Source: CAVTYH01 sp963738835 (lineage in GTDB: Bacteria; Planctomycetota; Planctomycetia; Pirellulales; JADZDJ01). Taken from it: a stretch of 64,000 nt of DNA. The position numbers were made by a program, and so were the translations under genes. Positions 36,229 to 46,526 of the stretch are shown piece after piece. How positions within the stretch are numbered: position 1 is the first letter of the stretch; every line of letters starts with the position of its first letter. The notes beneath the pieces are model-generated. The model had not been told where the DNA came from and searched no databases. It worked only from the letters and a program-made list of their open reading frames with translations. The stretch spans positions 682,001 to 746,000 of the forward strand of contig CAVTYH010000009.1 of assembly GCA_963738835.1 (NCBI GenBank), in the 5' to 3' direction.

Positions 36229-37734
36229 TCACACGGGTTCGACAATAACTTGATGCGACTTGTCGCCAACTTTGACGTTGTAAGTGACACGGGATGAGAT
36301 CGGCGATTTGCCGTTAGCCGACTTTGCCGAGCCATCAGCCGAGACAGTTTTTGAAGGCGGGCTCTTGCCAACATTCTTCGGGCCTTCGGATCGATGTGCG
36401 AAAAACTTGCCTGCCACCTGGGGGAACATGGCGTACGTCAATACGTCTTCGTCGGTACCGTCGCAACCTTCTTGTGCCAACGCTTGAGCACGCAGTTCGT
36501 CCCACTCGGGCTTAAGCAAATCGGCGGGCCGGTGTGTGATCGGTGGCTTCTTTGCGTGTTTTGTGGCTGCTTCAATCACCACAGGATCGCGTGGGGCAAT
36601 GGTTTCGCCGTAGTAGCCCAGCATCAGGTCAGCGAATTCGCCGGTCAGTGCCTTGTAGCGGCCCATCAGTACATTAAATACTGCCTGCGTGCCGACGATC
36701 TGGCTCGATGGCGTGACTAGCGGTGGGTAGCCGGCGTCTTTACGGACCTTCGGCACCTCGGCGAGCACTTCCTTCACTCGGTCGCCCGCCCCTTGCTGTT
36801 TGAGCTGGCTTTCCATATTGGAAATCATGCCGCCGGGTATTTGGCTGTCGAAGATTTCGGTTTCGACACCGACGAATTTCGATTCGAATTCAGCGTATTT
36901 CGGCCGGACTTTGGCAAAATGATCCTTGATTTTGCTAAGGCGGCTTTTATCGAGTCGCGTGGTGAATTCGGTTCCTTGCAGCATTTCCACCAAGGCTTCC
37001 GTCGGATTGTGTCCCGGGCCCAAACTCATCGATGAAATTGACGTATCGACAATGTCCGCGCCCGCTTCGATGGCTTTCATCAGACTGACCAAAGTGACGC
37101 CGGTTGTCGAGTGGACGTGAACATGCACCAGCGTGTCGTCGCCGCACTTCTGTTTGATGCCACGTACCAAATCATAAGCCGGTTGTGGCCGCAACAGCGC
37201 GGCCATGTCTTTGATACAAATAGATTGGCAGCCCAGATCGCGCAGTTGCTGCGCCATCTCCACAAATTTATCGACCGTATGTAGTGGCGAGGTGGTGTAG
37301 CAGATTGTGCCTTCGGCATGCTTGCCAGTGTGGCGAACTGCTTCCAAGGCGCGGCGGACGTTGCGCACATCGTTCAGCGCGTCGAAAACGCGGAACACGT
37401 CCATGCCGTTTTCGGCAGATTTTTCAACGAACCGATCGACGACGGAATCCTCATAATGCCGGTATCCGAGCAGATTCTGCCCACGCAGGAGCATTTGCAG
37501 CCTGGTGTTGGGCATTAGTTTGCGAAATGTTCGCAGTCGTTCCCACGGATCTTCATTCAAAAAACGGATGCACGAATCATACGTGGCACCACCCCAGCAC
37601 TCGACGCTCCAATAGCCGGCACGGTCGAGGTCCTCACAGGCCGGAACCATGTCTTCCAGAGCCATCCGCGTGGCCATCAAACTCTGATGGGCATCTCGAA
37701 GCGCCAGCTCCGTGACTTCAACGACCCTTGACAT
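36229..37734 (-). CDS. Pyruvate/oxaloacetate carboxyltransferase (transcarboxylase 5S/OadA-like)
   Basis: 501 residues from ATG 37734. The TIM barrel shows VTELALRDAHQSLMATRMAL (metal Asp), YWSVECWGGATYDSCIRFLN and DVFRVFDALNDVRNVRRALE. Further motifs are ICIKDMAALLRPQPAYDLVR (carbamylated Lys region), HVHVHSTTGVTLVSLMKAIE (metal His pair) and DIVDTSISSMSLGPGHNPTE. The PYC/OADA domain follows (IPGGMISNMESQLKQQGA). It moves a carboxyl group between biotin and pyruvate/oxaloacetate. The C-terminus ends with YNVKVGDKSHQVIVEP, the first strands of a biotin domain, but no AMKM motif; the carrier is the separate protein at 33638-34024. First gene of the operon. Confidence 0.9.
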   Translation of the reverse strand: MSRVVEVTELALRDAHQSLMATRMALEDMVPACEDLDRAGYWSVECWGGATYDSCIRFLNEDPWERLRTFRKLMPNTRLQMLLRGQNLLGYRHYEDSVVDRFVEKSAENGMDVFRVFDALNDVRNVRRALEAVRHTGKHAEGTICYTTSPLHTVDKFVEMAQQLRDLGCQSICIKDMAALLRPQPAYDLVRGIKQKCGDDTLVHVHVHSTTGVTLVSLMKAIEAGADIVDTSISSMSLGPGHNPTEALVEMLQGTEFTTRLDKSRLSKIKDHFAKVRPKYAEFESKFVGVETEIFDSQIPGGMISNMESQLKQQGAGDRVKEVLAEVPKVRKDAGYPPLVTPSSQIVGTQAVFNVLMGRYKALTGEFADLMLGYYGETIAPRDPVVIEAATKHAKKPPITHRPADLLKPEWDELRAQALAQEGCDGTDEDVLTYAMFPQVAGKFFAHRSEGPKNVGKSPPSKTVSADGSAKSANGKSPISSRVTYNVKVGDKSHQVIVEPV

Positions 37735-37776
37735 GATTGATGCCTCCTGCAATCACAACGATGAGATTTCTCTGCG

Positions 37777-39278
37777 TCATAATGTACCTCCTTTGGCGCA
37801 GGCGTCCAACCAATCGAGACTGTGTCCCATCCAGAATCGTGCAACCGTCGATGGATAGCTGAACAGAGCCTGCGTCAAATCAAGATTCGAAAGCCGCGTG
37901 GCGAATGCGCGGGAATCCGGCAGTGAGAAGAAACGCCTCGGGAATTCCCAGGCAAAGTGCTGCAGGAAATCGCTCAGCAGTACGTCGTCGATGCTGCCGC
38001 CGTCGCCGATATCGGCAATCACGCCTTCCAAAGTATGAAGTGACTTACGGAATAGCAGCAGATCAGCAGCGGGACGCACGCTGCCGGAGTGAACTGCTTC
38101 GTCAAGCAGACCGACGAGCCAACTCAATCCCGGAATTGTTCCGTGCCGGATTTGCCGTAGCGCCGTTTGCACCGCCGCCGTCAATGCCGATCGATCATCG
38201 AGCTTTCGTTCGCTCAAACCAACGAGGACGGAGACGATTTGATCAGAATTTAGTGTTATCGCTCCCAAGACGAGCCGGACAATAGCAATTCGGTGCTTTT
38301 CAGATAGCGACCCAACCAGGCTCCAGTCCAGTATGGCCAGGCGATTTTCTTCGGTCAGAAACAGATTGCCGGCGTGTGGGTCGCCGTGAAACAACGCCTG
38401 AGCGGAGCACGAGAAAATCGGGCGAACGATCAGAGCACGAATCACTAGCTCCGCCAGACGGCGCGTGTCACGCTGGCTATCGAAGGTGTGATCGGTGACC
38501 TTGCCGCCGGTAATTCGTTCCATTGCCGTGATTCGCGAAGTACAATGCTGCTCCAACAACGCAGGAATGTGAATACTAGAATCACCAGCATACATTGCTC
38601 GTGCCGCTTTCAAATGTCGCTGTTCCTGATCAAGCCGCACTTCGTGGCGCAGTTTATCGCGAATCTGTTCAAAGATCTCTTCGTAATCCAAATGCGGAAT
38701 CTGTAGCTGTTGGCAGCGCTCGTCCAGGTGGGAGCCAACGCGCGTCAAAAGCTCGAGTTCCAGCTCAAGTCGCTGCTCAATTCCCGGCTTGAGAACTTTG
38801 AGCACGCCATGTCGCGCATCATCGCCGTTGTTGTGGTGAGTATCGGTGAATGGAATCACGACCGCGACGCTGGCTTCGGCAATTGCTGGAGGAGAAAGAC
38901 GAATGCCGCGTCGTTCTAATGGGCCGAATTCTTGCTCGACGGTTTCTCGAATCGTCGCGTCCGAAATGCTCGGCGAAAGCGATTCAAGTCCCCGCAGGTG
39001 CAATCGCAATTCCGGCGCAGGCGCTGATCGCGAGCCAAAGTCTGGCCGAGTTTATGCAGCGCAGGACAACAGCGCGCCAAACGGGATAGCCGCTCGGAGA
39101 AGCTTGCGGTTGGCGACAGCGCGGCCTGCTGCGTCAAAATCTCCATTTGAGCCGACGCGGGCAGCCCTTCCAGAAAGACAACGAGCCCTTCGCGAATCGG
39201 CCGCACGAATCGGCTGTATTCGTTCGGAAAAACGGTTCCCAAGGCCGTTTCATCGAGGAGGAAATTCCAGTCGGTCAT
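37777..39278 (-). CDS. ABC1/UbiB-family atypical kinase, one frameshift
   Basis: The N-terminal 90 residues (ATG 39278; EYSRFVRPIREGLVVFLEGL, LHKLGQTLARDQRLRR) join after an indel near 39012 to a 410-aa frame. That frame contains ETVEQEFGPLERRGIRLSPP, VLKVLKPGIEQRLELELELL and the kinase signature ALFHGDPHAGNLFLTEENRL, then AILDWSLVGSLSEKHRIAIV. ABC1 kinases support ubiquinone or lipid metabolism; a bacterial quinone role is likely but not shown. The start is adjacent to the phaC stop (39282), so they may share a transcript. Confidence 0.82.
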
Positions 39279-39281
39279 CAC

Positions 39282-40377
39282 TTAATCCGCTCGTTGCGAT
39301 AGCCAGGCATCAATGTGCGGCCAGGTGGTTTTCTCCGCGCCACTGCCGGCCATGATGCCAATGTGGCCGCCGCGGACTCGAAAAATCTCCTTGTCTTGGC
39401 AGCCCAGCAGGTCCATCACACCTTCCGACTGACACGGTGGCGTGATGTGATCGGCTTCCGCGATCACATTCAGCACGCTGGCCTTCAGATTTTTCAAATC
39501 GACTCGTTCGCCGCGCAACACCAGCGTGCCTTCCTTCAGTCGGTTTTCTTTATAGAACTCGTTGATTAATTGCCGGTAAGCGCCGCCGGCCATATCGATG
39601 ATGTCGCGGACCCAAGTGTTCATGGCGTGCCAGGCTTCCACGACCTTCGGATCGTCGATCCGGTCCCACAGGCTGAGATAGCTACCGATGAAATTCTCGA
39701 TCGGCTTAAGCGTTTTCGCTCCGTAGTCGATCATCTCGCCGGGCACGTTGCCGAAGGTATCGACGATCCGATCTGCATTGAACGATTCAGTGCTCGCCCA
39801 ACGCACAAATCCGCCGGCAGTTTTGTCGGAAAAATCGAGCGGGGCGGTGAGCAAGATCAAATCTTTAAGACCGTCGTTGGGCCGAAGCCTGCATACAATG
39901 TGCTAATCAAGGCACCTAAGCACCAACCGAGCATGTTGAATCGGTTGCAGCCCGAAACCGATTTGACTTTGCGAGCGACGCGCGGCAGATAGTCCAGTGC
40001 GTAGTCGTCAAACTTTAGATCCTGGTCTTCTGGCCCGGCGCACCCCAATCGAGCAAATAAATGTCGTAGCCGCGGGCCCGCATGTACTCGACAAAACTGT
40101 GTCCCGGCCGCAAGTCCAGCACGTGCGGACGATTCATGATGGCAAAGACCAGCAACAGTGGAATTTTGTGGCGCTGCTCCTCCGGCACGACGGGCACGTA
40201 ACGGTAGAGCTTCGCTTTGTTGAGCGTCCAAATGAGCTTCTTCGGCGTCTGCGCGATTTTGGCGTCTGTCGTTACCAGCTGACTAAACGTCTTCCACTTT
40301 TCGAAAGTGTTTAACAGCTCCGAGTAAACATCGGCATACGTCGGAATTCGCGGTTCTGGTATTTGAGTGGCAGTCAT
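39282..40377 (-). CDS. phaC: Class III poly(3-hydroxyalkanoate) synthase PhaC, two frameshifts
   Basis: From ATG 40377: MTATQIPEPRIPTYADVYSE, then VPEEQRHKIPLLLVFAIMNR and RARGYDIYLLDWGAPGQ. A shift near 40020 leads to KFDDYALDYLPRVARKVKSV and the lipase-like box NMLGWCLGA with the catalytic Cys. Another near 39862 leads to LILLTAPLDFSDKTAGGFVR, NVIAEADHITPPCQ (catalytic Asp region) and RVRGGHIGIMAG (catalytic His). The restored 365-aa length and GxCxG box place it in the PhaE-dependent class III synthases. It polymerises (R)-3-hydroxyacyl-CoA. Confidence 0.9.
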
Positions 40378-40445
40378 TACTAAATTCTCTAGGGCCACCG
40401 GATCGGTTTAATTGCCGGACGACAGTGCGTTGTATCCAGCAAAAG

Positions 40446-42303
40446 TTAGTGCGCTTCGTTTGGCATTCGCACCTCCGTCACGGATTCCCGCAGGTACGTG
40501 CCGGGCAACGGGCCCTGGCGGATCACGTTCAGGTTGTGTCCAAAGAAGTCAAACTTGCGGACTACCTTCGCCACGCTCGGCAAGAGCCCAATCGCTTCTT
40601 GTACAGGTTTGAGTTCTTCTGGCTTCGCATTCGCGGCTGCCATGCCTAGGAACATGGGAGCCATGGCCCCAATCTTGTCGATCGTCTCGGCAGCGTGTTG
40701 CACGCTCGCTCCAATGTCTCGATAACTCACGCAGTACACAGCACCTTTAACATCGAGACCGAGTTTCTCGAAGCTCGAGTCGCTGGCAATCGACTCGGCT
40801 TGGCCTGCTTTCACAGCCAACACTTTTTCCACGGCCGCCTGACTGGAAGCGACAATCATCCAGCCCTCGCGAAATCCAACCACCGGCTCCAGGCCAAACA
40901 CTTGAAAGATTGCAGCGTGAAGTTTCTTAAATCCTTTCAGGTCATCGAGATCGTCAAACTTGAATTGCTGCGTTTGTAGGGCCGGAAGCTTGTTCACGGC
41001 TTCCAGACCCCGTGCAAGCAATTCGCCAATTTTGTCCGGATTGGAACACTTTAGGCCACTCAGCCATTCATCGCGAGTCGATCCGTCGGCTGCCTTCACC
41101 GGGAAGGTCACCGACATCGACTCGCCGGAGAACGATTGAAAAATGTCGCGATCGAAATTGACGCCAATTTGTTCCTGGACAGCAGCTAATTTGTCGAATC
41201 CCTTTTGCGATTCCGGAAACTCTTCTTGCACGAGCTTGATAATCCCCTCGTATAACTCGTGCAGGTTTATGCCGCTACTCAACGTGAAGGCCGTGGCATC
41301 TTTGGGCACCCAGCTTTGCCAGTTGTCGATCGGCTTGGACTGAGACAGCGCCCGGCCAAGTAGCTTGTCTTGATAGTTGTATGCCAGCTTGCCCAAAGCC
41401 ACTTTGCGGTTTTGGCCAGGTTCTGTGTATTCGACGGTGACTTCATAGTCCAGAATTGCCGTGGCGTCGAAGACTCGATCCATCAACTTGGCGATCCGCA
41501 TCGCCGATTGATCGTTCTTCGCTTGGCCGCGAATGAAATCAGTTAGTCCCCGCAGGTTTTGGAAAAGCCTTTGCCCGTCGAAGAATACCAGAGAGTCGCT
41601 GGGCTTCGGCAAATGCTTAAGCGCTTCCTGCAAGCGCGGATCGTCGAACTTGGATTTCGCTGATTCGTCTTGCAGTTGCTCGACGCTGCGACGTAACAGG
41701 TCCGCACTGGTACAGACGAGCACAATATCGTTCAGACGGGCGACGGCCGGTTGATAGGGCGACTCTTTGGGCAACGACAGTGCGGTGATCGAAGCGCCCT
41801 TTACTCGACTGGTCTGCACAGACACCTTTCCTTCGGACCAGCGAGAGAGCAATTCAAAGGCTTGGACGAAGCCACGTTCGCAATCGGAGGCATTCGAGGC
41901 ATTCAGCCGCACTGCCCCAAACACTTGATTGAAAGGCCCTTCAAACGCTTCCGCCATCACGATCTCGTCCGCATTGATGAGCGCCTGGACGCTGATCGGT
42001 TCCAAGGCTGTTTGCAGCTCTTGGACCTTCGATTTGGCTGTGGCCAATTTGTCTTCCGGTACACGGCTTGTGACGATGCCGAGTAATCGCGGACCAATTT
42101 GCTCCTCCTGGAATGTCTTCCAAGCTGCGGCAAAATATTCGCGTTGATAATCCCGCGCGGGGTTATGCTGGGCGTAGACCGCTAGAAATGCGTCCGTTGG
42201 CACGGCGCGTTTGATGTCTGCTGTTTTCGTTTCCTCAGCCCACACGCGCCGCAAACAGCGAGGTAAGCGACGTGATGATGATGACAAGGAGTTTGTCTTT
42301 CAT
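40446..42303 (-). CDS. DUF3352-like exported hypothetical protein, one frameshift
   Basis: ATG 42303 starts a signal peptide (MKDKLLVIIITSLTSLFAA); one indel near 42250 joins it to AEETKTADIKRAVPTDAFLA and 600 further residues. The body has repeated alpha/beta units, as in DUF3352-type planctomycete proteins: ALINADEIVMAEAFEGPFNQ, LPKPSDSLVFFDGQRLFQNL, PKDATAFTLSSGINLHELYE, GFREGWMIVASSQAAVEKVL. No enzyme motif is seen. It lies between phaC and a PhaE-like gene on the same strand, with gaps under 70 bases, which suggests but does not prove a role with PHA. Confidence 0.65.
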
Positions 42304-42337
42304 TGGAATTCTCCGCGAGATTGTCGAAAGGCAGGTG

Positions 42338-42694
42338 TTAACTGCTGGTCTGGGCTGCGGGCCGGGTAATCCGCAGCACTTCGTCCAGCTTGGCGTCCAA
42401 ATCGTCCAGCCGCATTTCAATGTTCGTTAATCGGCCGGCCAACCGGGTCACCTCGTCGCGGCTGGGCATGCTAAGATTCGCGAGCGACTGCGCCATCGTG
42501 TTTTCGATTAATTTGCGAAATGGGCCAGAATTGCTCAACCAGGCATCAAGCAATTTGCCCGTGGCGTCGGCGTAGGCTTCGTTATTCACGAATTGGACCA
42601 TCATCTTTGCCCACGCGTCCATCTGCTCATTTCGCAGTGTCTTGAGCATTCCGGTCGGGTCTAAAAAATCAAACTTGCTATTCGTGTCGCTCAT
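42338..42694 (-). CDS. PhaE-like / phasin-like PHA synthase partner
   Basis: 118 residues: an amphipathic N-terminal half (FLDPTGMLKTLRNEQMDAWA, NEAYADATGKLLDAWLSNSG) and a C-terminal coiled coil, SMPSRDEVTRLAGRLTNIEM then RLDDLDAKLDEVLRI. The SRDEVxRLAxRLxNIExRLDDLDAKLD pattern is typical of the C-terminal end of class III synthase subunit PhaE and related phasins. A PhaE partner is required by the class III PhaC encoded nearby, and this short protein is the only candidate in the cluster. It is much shorter than classical PhaE. Confidence 0.7.
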   Translation of the reverse strand: MSDTNSKFDFLDPTGMLKTLRNEQMDAWAKMMVQFVNNEAYADATGKLLDAWLSNSGPFRKLIENTMAQSLANLSMPSRDEVTRLAGRLTNIEMRLDDLDAKLDEVLRITRPAAQTSS

Positions 42695-42718
42695 CGGTCG
42701 GTTTCCCTTGCTATTCGT

Positions 42719-42764
42719 GTAGCGGCGGAGCTTGCTCCGCGCGGGGCAAAGCCCTCGCCGCTAC
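42719..42764. repeat. Intergenic palindrome with nested hairpins
   Basis: GTAGCGGCG and CGCCGCTAC form the outer arms; inside are GGAGCTTGCTCC and GGGGCAAAGCCC-like hairpins. It lies between the phaB stop and the PhaE-like gene and could stabilise or punctuate the transcript. It has the look of a dispersed planctomycete repeat. Confidence 0.65.
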
Positions 42765-42778
42765 TCAGTTCTCCCCAC

Positions 42779-43525
42779 TCACATCATGAACGCTCCCCCG
42801 TTCACGTCAATTTGTGCACCAGTGATATAATCGCCATCGGCCACCAGGAAAATCACCGCCTTGGCGATTTCCTCCGGATGGGCAAAACGACCCAGCGGAA
42901 TCTTGGCTTTGATCGACGCCTGAATATCCATCGGCACCCTAGCGAACATATCGGTCTCGGTGTATCCCGGCGACACGCTGTTGACGGTAATGCCCGATTT
43001 GGCCAATTCCATTGCGGCCGTTCTGGTGAACGCAATGATTCCACCTTTGCTTGCGCTGTAATTGGCCTGGCCGATGCCGGCGATCTGTCCGTTCATCGAG
43101 CTTATGTTGACAATCCGGCCGAAGCTCTGGGCGGTCATGATCGGAATGGCGGCCGACGTGCAAAAGAAGCAGGCATTCAAATTGGTTTGAATCACCTCAA
43201 CCCATTGCTCATCGGTCATCTTGCGAAGCATGCTGTCGCGCGTAATGCCGGCGTTGTTCACCAAGATGTCGAGATGCGTGAACTTGTCGGCCACTTGCTG
43301 TACCATCTCGCGGGCTTCCTTCGCATCGGCAAGGTTTGCCTTGGCCAGAATGGCCGTGCCGCCGAATTTGCCAATCTCGTCGACCACTTCCTGGGCCTTG
43401 GCATCGTTGTTCTGATAGTTTACGGCGACTTTTGCCCCTTCCCGTGCCAATTCAATTGCTATTGCTCGGCCAATCCCGCGTGATGCGCCAGTGACCAGTG
43501 CCGTTTTTCCGTCTAACTTTCCCAT
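42779..43525 (-). CDS. phaB: Acetoacetyl-CoA reductase (PhaB/FabG-type SDR)
   Basis: 248 residues from ATG 43525 (GAGGAG upstream): KTALVTGASRGIGRAIAIEL cofactor loop, ILVNNAGITRDSMLRKMTDE, VNISSMNGQIAGIGQANYSA with SKGG (catalytic Ser-Tyr-Lys), and a C-terminal YITGAQIDVNGGAFM. NADPH-dependent reduction of acetoacetyl-CoA to (R)-3-hydroxybutyryl-CoA is expected; the position between phaA and the PHA synthase genes supports PhaB over the fatty-acid FabG, which is nearly identical in motif. Confidence 0.88.
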   Translation of the reverse strand: MGKLDGKTALVTGASRGIGRAIAIELAREGAKVAVNYQNNDAKAQEVVDEIGKFGGTAILAKANLADAKEAREMVQQVADKFTHLDILVNNAGITRDSMLRKMTDEQWVEVIQTNLNACFFCTSAAIPIMTAQSFGRIVNISSMNGQIAGIGQANYSASKGGIIAFTRTAAMELAKSGITVNSVSPGYTETDMFARVPMDIQASIKAKIPLGRFAHPEEIAKAVIFLVADGDYITGAQIDVNGGAFMM

Positions 43526-43607
43526 TATCGTATTCTCCTCGCAAATAGGTCGTGATTGTAAGTAGCTGGGCCAAGTAAAACTGGCCACTTGAGATTCGGT
43601 TCACGAG

Positions 43608-44787
43608 TTACAGATTTTCGAACACAGCGGCTATTCCCTGGCCACCGCCAATGCACATAGTGACTCGCGCCCGCCGGCCGCCAACGCGTTTCAATTCGTA
43701 AAGCGCTTTAATCGACAGGATGCAGCCGGTGGCGCCGATCGGGTGACCAAGCGAGATGCCGCTGCCGTTGGGATTCGTGCGATCCATTGGCAACTCTAAA
43801 CTGCGACATACGGCAACTGCTTGAGCTGCGAATGCTTCGTTGACTTCAAAGACGTCGATGTCGTTGAGCCCCAGACCGGTTTTCGCCAGCAACGATTTCA
43901 CCGCCGGCACGGGACCGATGCCCATATACTTGGGATCAACCCCAGCGTAGGTATAAGCCACCAATCGTCCCATCGGACGCAGCCCGCGCTTTTCAGCCAG
44001 GCTGCGTTCCATGAGCACGACCGCCGCGGCAGCATCGTTGATGCTGGAGGCATTTCCCGCGGTCACGGTTCCATTGGGATCGAACACTGGTTTAAGGCGA
44101 GCCAGCTTATCGACCGTGCTGTCACGGCGAACCGTCTCGTCGATTTCAAACGGCACCAAGTCCTTCTTAATTCGCACGTCGATCGGCAGAATCTGGGCTT
44201 TGAAGTAACCCTTATCGATGGCGTTGCCGGCACGGCGATGGCTTTCGGCCGCTAAGGCGTCCTGATTTTCGCGAGATATTGTATTTCTTCGCGACATTCT
44301 CGGCCGTCACGCCCATGTGAACGTCGTCAAAGGGATCGCTGAGAGCGCCAACCATTACGTCGGTCATGGTCGTGTCGTTCATACGAGCTCCCCAACGCAT
44401 GGCTGGCGCTGAGTACGGAGCGCGGCTCATGTTCTCTGCGCCTCCAGCCACAGTTACGTCGGCGTCTCCCAACAGGATGGTTTGTGCGGCCGTAATCATG
44501 GCCTGCAAGCCGCTGCCGCAAAGTCGGTTCAGCGTCAAGGCCGGTGTTTCGTGTGGCAAACCGCCTTTTACACCGGCGACGCGCGCCAAGTAGTGATCGT
44601 GCGAATCGCAGTGGATGACATTGCCGAAGACAATGTGGCCAACCTCGTTGGGATCAATCCCCGCGCGATTGACAGCTTCGCGAACGCATTTCGCTGCCAG
44701 TTCACTGGGTGGAATATCTTTCAAGGCGCCGCCATACCCTCCGATTGCCGTTCGTACTCCACTAAGAACCACCACTTCACGGGTCAT
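43608..44787 (-). CDS. phaA: Acetyl-CoA C-acetyltransferase (beta-ketothiolase), one frameshift
   Basis: TAGGAGG precedes ATG 44787. The first 185 residues show VVLSGVRTAIGGYGGALKD, catalytic Cys in LTLNRLCGSGLQAMITAAQT and AGGAENMSRAPYSAPAMRWG. An indel near 44268 moves to SRENQDALAAESHRRAGNAI. The C-terminal catalytic motifs follow: DVFEVNEAFAAQAVAVCRSL, NPNGSGISLGHPIGATGCIL (His) and TMCIGGGQGIAAVFENL (second Cys). The joined length is about 393 aa, normal for thiolase. It condenses two acetyl-CoA (or acetyl- and propionyl-CoA) as the first PHA step. Confidence 0.9.
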
Positions 44788-44826
44788 TGCGGCACCTCCT
44801 ACTAAGAAAAATCACGTTAATCCAAC

Positions 44827-44868
44827 AAAAAACCCCGCTAGGCCGCGGTTAAGCAGCCGAACGGGGGT
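44827..44868 (-). terminator. Intrinsic terminator between lysR and phaA
   Basis: On the minus strand CCCCCG pairs with CGGGG and is followed by TTTTTTG. It lies 160 bases past the lysR stop and only 40 bases before the phaA start, so it either ends lysR transcription or acts as an attenuator for the pha genes. Confidence 0.65.
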
Positions 44869-45028
44869 GCATTAATTTGTCTGATTGTGGCCCGACACGA
44901 GCCACCCTCACGCTGGTATTATACATTTTTTCGCATGGTTTGCTAGTCCCAATTGATTGAGCCGGACATTTTTATCGATTGCACCGTTTGGCTAGGTGTT
45001 TGCACTGCATAAATTCGCGGGATTGTCG

Positions 45029-45955
45029 TTAACGGGGTTTCCGGCAAGCTTTAACACTTGTTCTGATTGTGCGCACGAACTGCTCGGCGGCAGGAGAAAG
45101 CTGTCTGCCCTTACACAGCACGATGCCATAAGAGCGTTTCGGAAAGTAGCGGCCAAGCGGCACCGTATGCAGGCGATCTGTGCCAGAGAGGCAGTGACTC
45201 ATTACGATCGATATGCCTAGCCCAAGGGCAACATACTTTTTGATTACGTCGTACCCGCCGACTTCCAGCTTCACGTCGTAGTCGAGCGAATGGTTCGACA
45301 AAACCGCTTCAACAATGCGGTGCGTACTGAGATTCTTCGGCGGCAGAATTAAAGGGTATTTGACGATGTCTTTTAGTGTCAATCGGTGCCGGCTGGCCAA
45401 CGGATGATCGCGTCGCGCAATCAGCATCGGCTCATAAGTCACCAGCGGATGGAATGCAATGTCGCTCGGCGTTTCCAACATGGGACCTACGGCGAAATCG
45501 ACCTCACCGGCACGCAATAGCTCCAATCCGACTTTGCCCGTAAGATTGTGAAGCCGGATATCTACGAGCGGATAATCTCGCGTGTATTTTGCCACAAATG
45601 GTGGCAACAAATATTGCAGCGTCGAACCACCAGCGGCGATGTTTACCGTTCCGCGCTCCACAGATTCTCGCAAGGCGGAAAATGATTTCTCCAACCCATC
45701 GATTGCTTCGACCAACGGCGCGGCCATCTCGAAGAGCCGCTGCCCATTGTACGTCAAGCTAATGTGCGGCCCGCGGCGGTCAAAGAGTTGCACGCGAAAC
45801 TCACGTTCAAGCGCCTTGATTTGCAGCGAAACCGACGGCTGGCTCAAAAGCATTTTGTCGGCAGCGCACGAAATGCTTTTCAAGCGGACCGCGTAGTAGA
45901 AGCCGCGCAGCTGTTGAAGACGATTCTGTTTATACCGCTTTGCCATAGGAGCCAT
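45029..45955 (-). CDS. LysR-family transcriptional regulator (CysB-like)
   Basis: 308 residues. The winged helix (LQQLRGFYYAVRLKSISCAA, SQPSVSLQIKALEREFRVQL, FDRRGPHISLTYNGQRLFEM) is followed by a LysR substrate domain (NIAAGGSTLQYLLPPFVAKY, LRAGEVDFAVGPMLETPSDI). The domain resembles CysB/Cbl-type regulators. It is upstream of the pha genes on the same strand but a terminator lies between. The effector is unknown. Confidence 0.87.
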   Translation of the reverse strand: MAPMAKRYKQNRLQQLRGFYYAVRLKSISCAADKMLLSQPSVSLQIKALEREFRVQLFDRRGPHISLTYNGQRLFEMAAPLVEAIDGLEKSFSALRESVERGTVNIAAGGSTLQYLLPPFVAKYTRDYPLVDIRLHNLTGKVGLELLRAGEVDFAVGPMLETPSDIAFHPLVTYEPMLIARRDHPLASRHRLTLKDIVKYPLILPPKNLSTHRIVEAVLSNHSLDYDVKLEVGGYDVIKKYVALGLGISIVMSHCLSGTDRLHTVPLGRYFPKRSYGIVLCKGRQLSPAAEQFVRTIRTSVKACRKPR

Positions 45956-46211
45956 AATGAGGAGACCAAGTGATATCTGTTGGCGAACGCGTCTCTTCTC
46001 ATAAGTTGCTGCCAGCCAGCTCGTATTTCATTGTATCTGTCAATGATTGCGATTGACATTTATTAGTTTTACAAATCTGGCGAACGACGCTACGCTGAAG
46101 GCGCTGTAGGAGCAATCATCGCTTAAGGCTAGACAAAAGCCCAGTCATTTACTGGTGATTCCCCGCGGGCCATTGTGCCGGCACAAGGCCGGCGACGAAG
46201 AGAGGCCGATT

Positions 46212-46457
46212 ATGCGTGCTACAGAAACGGTCTATCGAACGGTCGAAGATTTGATGGGTGAACGGCGCCTCGATGTTGATGCATTAGTCCAATCAACCGG
46301 GGTCGAACGTCGAATTGTTGATGCCATCGCTCGCCAGCGTTATACGCCCAGCCCCGAACAGCGCGAATGTGTTTCCAGTGCGCTGAGGTTTCCGCGAAAT
46401 CAGATTGTGTGGGGGCATCGGACTATCGTGGACGACTATGCTCAGCCCCGATTGTAG
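46212..46457 (+). CDS. Small helix-turn-helix protein
   Basis: 81 residues from ATG 46212 (GAGAGG upstream): MRATETVYRTVEDLMGERRL, DVDALVQSTGVERRIVDAIA, RQRYTPSPEQRECVSSALRF then GHRTIVDDYAQPR. The pattern is that of an XRE-like helix-turn-helix with a short C-terminal tail. Upstream, TGTGCCGGCACA is a palindrome in the leader. It starts a plus-strand run of three small regulatory genes. Target unknown. Confidence 0.65.
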   Translation: MRATETVYRTVEDLMGERRLDVDALVQSTGVERRIVDAIARQRYTPSPEQRECVSSALRFPRNQIVWGHRTIVDDYAQPRL

Positions 46458-46526
46458 CCACTTGCTGCGAGTTGTGTGTTCAAACCTGGTTTTCGACGGT
46501 TTGACTTTAGTGTATGGGGAATTGTT

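Noticed and set aside
44878..44908. Third copy of the 95-nt upstream element near TGTCTGATTGTGGCCCGACA
   Set aside because: The TGTCT and CGAGC words are there but the spacing is off by one and no TGGCCA pair follows.
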